Positions 6,177-9,561 of a stretch of DNA of 9,561 nucleotides are shown piece after piece. The stretch covers positions 1 through 9,561 of the forward strand of contig CAMGCA010000056.1 in NCBI GenBank assembly GCA_946011705.1, in the 5' to 3' direction. The notes beneath the pieces were generated by a model. It ran no database searches. It was not told the DNA's origin and saw only the letters and a program-made list of their open reading frames with translations. How positions within the stretch are numbered: position 1 is the first letter of the stretch; every line of letters begins with the position of its first letter. Source of the DNA: an uncultured Clostridia bacterium (lineage in GTDB: Bacteria; Bacillota; Clostridia; Oscillospirales; Oscillospiraceae). The translations under genes were made by a program, and so were the position numbers.

Positions 6177-8117
6177 TTACTCAGCGTCCTCGGCGTTATC
6201 CTCCAGCAGAGCGCGGATGGACAGGGAGATGCGCTTATTCTCGGCATCCACATCGGTGATCTTGACCTTGACCTCCTGGCCCTCGGACAGCACATCCTCA
6301 GGCTTGCCGATACGGCGGTCAGCGATCTGGGAAATGTGGATCAGGCCGTCCACACCGGGCAGGATCTCAGCGAAAGCACCGAAGGTCATGAGCTTGACAA
6401 CCTTGGCATCCACCACGTCGCCCACGGCGTAGTTGGTCATGAACTGATTCCAGGGGTTCATCTCGGCGGTCTTGTAGCCCAGAGAAATCTTGTGCTTCTC
6501 GGGATCGAAGGAGATAACATACACGTCGATCTCGTCGCCCACCTTCACAACGTCAGCGGGAGTCTTGATGCGGTTCCAGCTCAGCTCGGAGACGTGAACC
6601 ATGCCGTCCACACCGCCGATGTCCACGAAAGCGCCGTAGGAAGTCAGGGACTTCACGGTTCCGTGGTACTTCTTGCCGACCTCGATTTCGCTCCAGATCT
6701 TCTCCTGCGCAGCCTTGCGGGCCTCGGAGGAAACGGCACGGATGGAGCCGATGACACGGCGGCGGGCACGGTTGACCTCGGTGATCTTCATCTGCACGGT
6801 CTTGCCCACCATGCCGGTCATGTCGCCGCCCTTGGCGATGCCGGACTGGGAAGCGGGAATGAAGACGCGGATGCCCTTCACATTGGCAACCAGGCCGCCC
6901 TTGTTCTCCTCGGTGATGGTGCCTTCCACGGTAGTCTTGTCCTCCACCCACTGGGCTATGTCGTCCCAGACCTTCAGGCCGTCCAGCTTCTTCTTGGACA
7001 GCTGCACGGTGCCCTCCTGATCGTTGACACGGACAACGAACACCTCGATCTCGTCGCCAACCTTCAGAATGTCCTCGGGCTTGACGGAAGGATCGGTGCT
7101 GACTTCGTCATAAGGGATGTAGCCGGCGTGCTTGGTGCCCAGATCCACCTGAACCTCGGTGTTACCGATACCGGTAACGGTGCCAACGACCTTATCTCCT
7201 GTATTTAAAGTCTTGATGGACTGCTCGAGAAGCTCGGCAAAGTTCTCCTCCTGCACAGCCTCAACATTGGTAATTTCGCTCATAGTCTTGTTGACCTCCT
7301 TTATAATCCACGCCGGAGTCGACGCTCCGGCAGTGATACCAACATCAGTAGCACCGGAAAAGTCCTCGGCTTTCAGCTCGGCGGCGTTGTCCACCAGAAA
7401 GACTTTATCGCAGTGTTCTCGGCAAATCATAGCGAGACGGCCTGTGTTGGAACTGCTGGGGTCTCCGACAACGACCATTGCGTGGCATACTTCACTCAAT
7501 TCTGCTGCTTCGCTTTGCCTATACTCAGTTGCTCTGCATATTGTATCAAAAATTTTCAAGTTAGTAAACTGTTTTTTTGCAATTTCACAGCACGTTTTCC
7601 ACAAAGATTCCGTGCTTGTTGTCTGTGAAACTATGCAAATTGCTGAATTCTTCAAGGCGTCATCGGATTCTGCCCATTTTTTCAGGTCCTCCGGGCCGGC
7701 AAATACCCGGCAGTCAGAGCACCATCCGGCGATACCCTCCACCTCAGGATGGGTGGGCGTGCCGATGATGATGGGCAGTCTCCCCTCTTCCTCAGCCCTG
7801 CTGACGATGGTATGAATGCGTTTGACGAAGGGGCAGGTGGCGTCGATTACTTCCACATTCTGCGCTTCCAGCCGCTCATACACCGTCCGGCTGACGCCAT
7901 GGGAGCGGATAATCACCGTCTCCCCCGGCAGAGCCTCTTCCGGGGCATTGATAACCCGGATGCCCATTTTTTCAAACTTATCCACCACATGGCGATTGTG
8001 GATAATGGGGCCAAGGGTAGCCACCTTTTTCCCGGCCAGGGCAGCCTGCTCCACCAGCTCCACCGCACGGCTGACGCCAAAGCAGAAGCCGGCGCTTTTC
8101 GCAACCCGGACGCTCAC
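6177..8117 (-). CDS. ispH: Bifunctional 4-hydroxy-3-methylbut-2-enyl diphosphate reductase / S1 RNA-binding protein
   Basis: A 646-residue fusion typical of Clostridia. Residues 1-280 are IspH (LytB), the [4Fe-4S] enzyme that makes IPP and DMAPP in the last step of the MEP isoprenoid pathway. The three cluster cysteines are C12 (AGFCFGV), C95 (DATCPFV) and C194 (DTICRATEYRQ). Also present are the active-site motifs GPIIHN, RSHGV, GTPTHPEVEG, SQTTST and DPSSSNT. After a linker (about 281-305) come four S1 RNA-binding repeats at about 306-376, 393-462, 481-549 and 566-635. The last two are the best conserved (SYGAFVDIGGVDGMVHVSEL and TFGAFAEILPGVDGLIHISQ), and an acidic tail ends the protein. 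The S1 part is normally annotated as ribosomal protein S1-like. The start is GTG at 8117, overlapping the cmk stop as GTGA, with AAGGTG 7 bases upstream. A stretch around residues 146-206 has unusually low GC and different codon use, but no catalytic residue is lost. Confidence 0.96.
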   Translation of the reverse strand: MSVRVAKSAGFCFGVSRAVELVEQAALAGKKVATLGPIIHNRHVVDKFEKMGIRVINAPEEALPGETVIIRSHGVSRTVYERLEAQNVEVIDATCPFVKRIHTIVSRAEEEGRLPIIIGTPTHPEVEGIAGWCSDCRVFAGPEDLKKWAESDDALKNSAICIVSQTTSTESLWKTCCEIAKKQFTNLKIFDTICRATEYRQSEAAELSEVCHAMVVVGDPSSSNTGRLAMICREHCDKVFLVDNAAELKAEDFSGATDVGITAGASTPAWIIKEVNKTMSEITNVEAVQEENFAELLEQSIKTLNTGDKVVGTVTGIGNTEVQVDLGTKHAGYIPYDEVSTDPSVKPEDILKVGDEIEVFVVRVNDQEGTVQLSKKKLDGLKVWDDIAQWVEDKTTVEGTITEENKGGLVANVKGIRVFIPASQSGIAKGGDMTGMVGKTVQMKITEVNRARRRVIGSIRAVSSEARKAAQEKIWSEIEVGKKYHGTVKSLTSYGAFVDIGGVDGMVHVSELSWNRIKTPADVVKVGDEIDVYVISFDPEKHKISLGYKTAEMNPWNQFMTNYAVGDVVDAKVVKLMTFGAFAEILPGVDGLIHISQIADRRIGKPEDVLSEGQEVKVKITDVDAENKRISLSIRALLEDNAEDAE

Positions 8118-8794
8118 CCCATCACCTTCTTCGCGATAATCTCCTTCATGGAGGCGATAACCTCGTCAATCCCCATGTCGGAGGTATCCAGCTTGATGGA
8201 ATCCCGGGTCATTTTCAGGGGTGCCACCTCCCGGTGGGTGTCCTGGTAATCCCGCTGCTGAATTTCCTTCAAAATCTTCTCATAATCCGCCTTCTGCCCC
8301 TTTTCCAGCAGTTCCTTGGTACGGCGGCGGGCACGGACCTCGGGAGAGGCCGTCAGGAAAAACTTCACCGTGGCCTTGGGCAGCACCACGGAACCGATAT
8401 CCCGGCCGTCCATAATGACATCGTGCTGCTCCGCCACCTCCCGCTGCATATCCAGAAGCATATCCCGGACGATTGCATGGGCGGAGATGATGCTGGCCTT
8501 CTGGGAGATTTCCTGAGTCCGGATGTCCTTCGTCACGTCCATGCCGTTCATGATCATGTGCTGCACGCCCTCGGCATCATATTCAATGCGGATGGTCAGC
8601 TCGTCAATATAGCGGGTGATGCCGTCGATGTCCTTGGGCGAAACACCCCAGAGGTCAAAAAAGTAGGCAACCGTCCGATAAATCGCGCCGGTATCCACAT
8701 AATGATAGCCCATTTCTGCCGCCAGACGGCGGGCGATGGTGCTCTTGCCCGCGCCGGCAGGGCCATCGATGGCGATGGAAATTTTCTTTGCCAT
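8114..8794 (-). CDS. cmk: (d)CMP kinase (cytidylate kinase)
   Basis: A cytoplasmic kinase that phosphorylates CMP and dCMP with ATP, feeding CTP/dCTP pools and nucleotide salvage. The 226 residues are the usual length. The P-loop GPAGAGKST is at 11-19, followed by RRLAAEMGYHYVDTGAIYRT, the family's nucleotide-binding start. The GRDIGSVVLPKA segment and the lid-like RARRRTKELLEKGQ region are also visible. AAGGAAGG lies 7 bases before the ATG. The gene begins 16 bases after the sigma-like gene ends, and its TGA overlaps the GTG of ispH-S1 (GTGA), so cmk and ispH-S1 are translationally coupled. In many Clostridia cmk precedes ispH, often with an acyltransferase gene between them; here the acyltransferase is absent. 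Confidence 0.96.
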   Translation of the reverse strand: MAKKISIAIDGPAGAGKSTIARRLAAEMGYHYVDTGAIYRTVAYFFDLWGVSPKDIDGITRYIDELTIRIEYDAEGVQHMIMNGMDVTKDIRTQEISQKASIISAHAIVRDMLLDMQREVAEQHDVIMDGRDIGSVVLPKATVKFFLTASPEVRARRRTKELLEKGQKADYEKILKEIQQRDYQDTHREVAPLKMTRDSIKLDTSDMGIDEVIASMKEIIAKKVMG

Positions 8795-8810
8795 AATAAA
8801 ACCTTCCTTT

Positions 8811-9521
8811 TTATCCGTTTCTCAGCTTTGCCAGAGCGGCGGCCTCCCGGGTCACTACCTCCTGAGCGGTCATGCCCAGAAGTCTTCCGGTTTCCTCCGG
8901 GCTGACGGGCTTGCCGCCCTCAAGGCCAAAGCGCAGACTCAAGAGCTTTGCATCGGTTTCATCCAGGCCGGACAGCAGATCTCCGATGCGCTGGCGCATC
9001 TGGAACAGCGCCGTGTCCTCCACCGCCTGCTCCGCTTCCGGCTCTTCTTCCTCGTCCTCCGGACGGACAGCCTTGTCCAGCATCCGGGCGTTGTCCATCA
9101 TCTTCCGGACAGTCCGGGCTTCCTCCAGATTCATATGCAGCTCGTCCGCGATTTCCTCAATGGTGGGATTGCGGCCCAGTTCGCCAAGCAGTCGCTCGTC
9201 CACCTGCCGGTAGTCCTCCATGGCCCGGCGCATTTTCTGGCCGATGCCGCTGCTGTGAGCCTGCAAAATCACCGCCCTGGCCAGATAAAACCGAATCCAG
9301 CGGTCCCGGTGGGCGGCATACGCCCCATCCCGGTAGCAGCCGATGGCCTGCCACAGGCCGAGACTGCCTTCCTGAAACAGATCCATTAGGAGGACTCCGT
9401 AGCCCACGTATTCCTGTGCCAATTCGATGACCCGGCTCAGGCCCAGATTGGTAAGCTTCTCCGGGGCATCCCCGGTCTCGGCCAGCTGCTGCTCGTCCCC
9501 GCAGACATGAACCGCAGCCAC
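8811..9521 (-). CDS. Divergent sigma-70-like protein (possibly N-terminally interrupted)
   Basis: About 236 residues related to RpoD-type sigma factors, which bind core RNA polymerase and direct promoter choice. Region 2.1-2.2 is clear: KLTNLGLSRVIELAQEYVG (22-40) and LLMDLFQEGSLGLWQAI (44-60), the core-binding helix. Region 2.3-2.4 is degraded; only RWIR (74-77) recalls the usual aromatic melting motif. A region 3-like segment, LLGELGRNPTIEEIADELHM (111-130), is good. A very acidic linker (153-169) leads to region 4 (DETDAKLLSLRFGLEGG at 187-203 and a helix-turn-helix at about 207-234). The recognition helix reads TAQEVVTREAAAL, without the usual arginine-rich RVRQIE pattern. The start shown is the first GTG after an in-frame TAG at 9531-9533. 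Upstream of that TAG the same frame still reads like sigma region 1.2, so the true gene may extend off the right edge. It is probably cotranscribed with cmk. A real promoter-specific role is uncertain. Confidence 0.75.
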   Translation of the reverse strand: MAAVHVCGDEQQLAETGDAPEKLTNLGLSRVIELAQEYVGYGVLLMDLFQEGSLGLWQAIGCYRDGAYAAHRDRWIRFYLARAVILQAHSSGIGQKMRRAMEDYRQVDERLLGELGRNPTIEEIADELHMNLEEARTVRKMMDNARMLDKAVRPEDEEEEPEAEQAVEDTALFQMRQRIGDLLSGLDETDAKLLSLRFGLEGGKPVSPEETGRLLGMTAQEVVTREAAALAKLRNG

Positions 9522-9560
9522 CGCTTCCAGCTACACCCGAAGCGGGGCAGTCGGCTCTAA
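9522..9560 (-). other. In-frame TAG and upstream reading frame resembling sigma region 1.2
   Basis: Continuing the sigma-like frame upstream of 9521 gives LEA (9530-9522), then TAG (9533-9531), then the codons LEPTAPLRV out to the window edge. Read through, this is LEPTAPLRV, stop, LEAVAA, which resembles the sigma region 1.2 signature in which a tyrosine follows the VR-type residues and is followed by L-x-E/A. The stop therefore sits where TAC or TAT (tyrosine) would be expected, one base away. It could be a nonsense mutation, a sequencing error or a recoded codon. The segment is too short to prove homology. Confidence 0.4.
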
Positions 9561-9561
9561 A

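Noticed and set aside
1..9561. CRISPR arrays, insertion sequences, tRNA or rRNA genes, prophage or defence genes
   Set aside because: No direct-repeat array, terminal inverted repeats, transposase, integrase or RNA-gene signature was seen on either strand.

Overview
The window looks like chromosomal DNA from a Gram-positive Clostridia-class bacterium (Bacillota), most likely an Oscillospiraceae/Ruminococcaceae-type gut anaerobe. The reasons are the high GC content (around 60% in most genes), Shine-Dalgarno sequences of the AGGAGG type, sigma-A-like promoters with 17-bp spacers, compact U-tailed terminators, and above all the fusion of IspH to ribosomal protein S1, which is a hallmark of Clostridia. 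I see no mobile element, CRISPR array, tRNA or rRNA. Ten genes are visible, nine on the minus strand.

Layout from left to right. (1) Positions 1-1861 (minus): the Trk potassium uptake pair, trkA followed by trkH, with trkH cut by the left edge. A strong promoter sits at 1892-1920. (2) Positions 1862-2236 contain no protein gene. They hold that promoter, a putative minus-strand structured RNA ending in a terminator (about 2062-1942), and the divergent promoter of the next gene. (3) Positions 2237-3406 (plus): an M20-family amidohydrolase with its own promoter and terminator. It is the only plus-strand gene. (4) Positions 3817-3446 (minus): a small exported or membrane-anchored protein with its own promoter. 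(5) Positions 6088-3977 (minus): a tightly packed four-gene operon (two-segment membrane protein, Dabb domain protein, ACT-domain UPF0237 protein, PFL/UPF0210 protein), closed by a terminator at 3965-3933. (6) Positions 9521-6177 (minus): a divergent sigma-70-like gene, cmk, and the ispH-S1 fusion, closed by a terminator at 6162-6132.

How the genes relate: TrkA and TrkH form one potassium importer. cmk (pyrimidine nucleotide supply) and ispH-S1 (isoprenoid precursors plus a translation-linked RNA-binding region) are translationally coupled by a GTGA overlap and follow the sigma-like gene. The ACT/PFL pair is a conserved gene couple of unknown function, here with a Dabb protein and a small membrane protein in front.

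The items most worth a second look are: the putative minus-strand small RNA upstream of trkA, whose two hairpins are continuous only on that strand; an in-frame TAG at 9531-9533 where a sigma region 1.2 tyrosine would be expected, in a sigma-like gene with degraded DNA-contact motifs; and a sharp AT-rich, codon-atypical segment inside the IspH part of the fusion gene.
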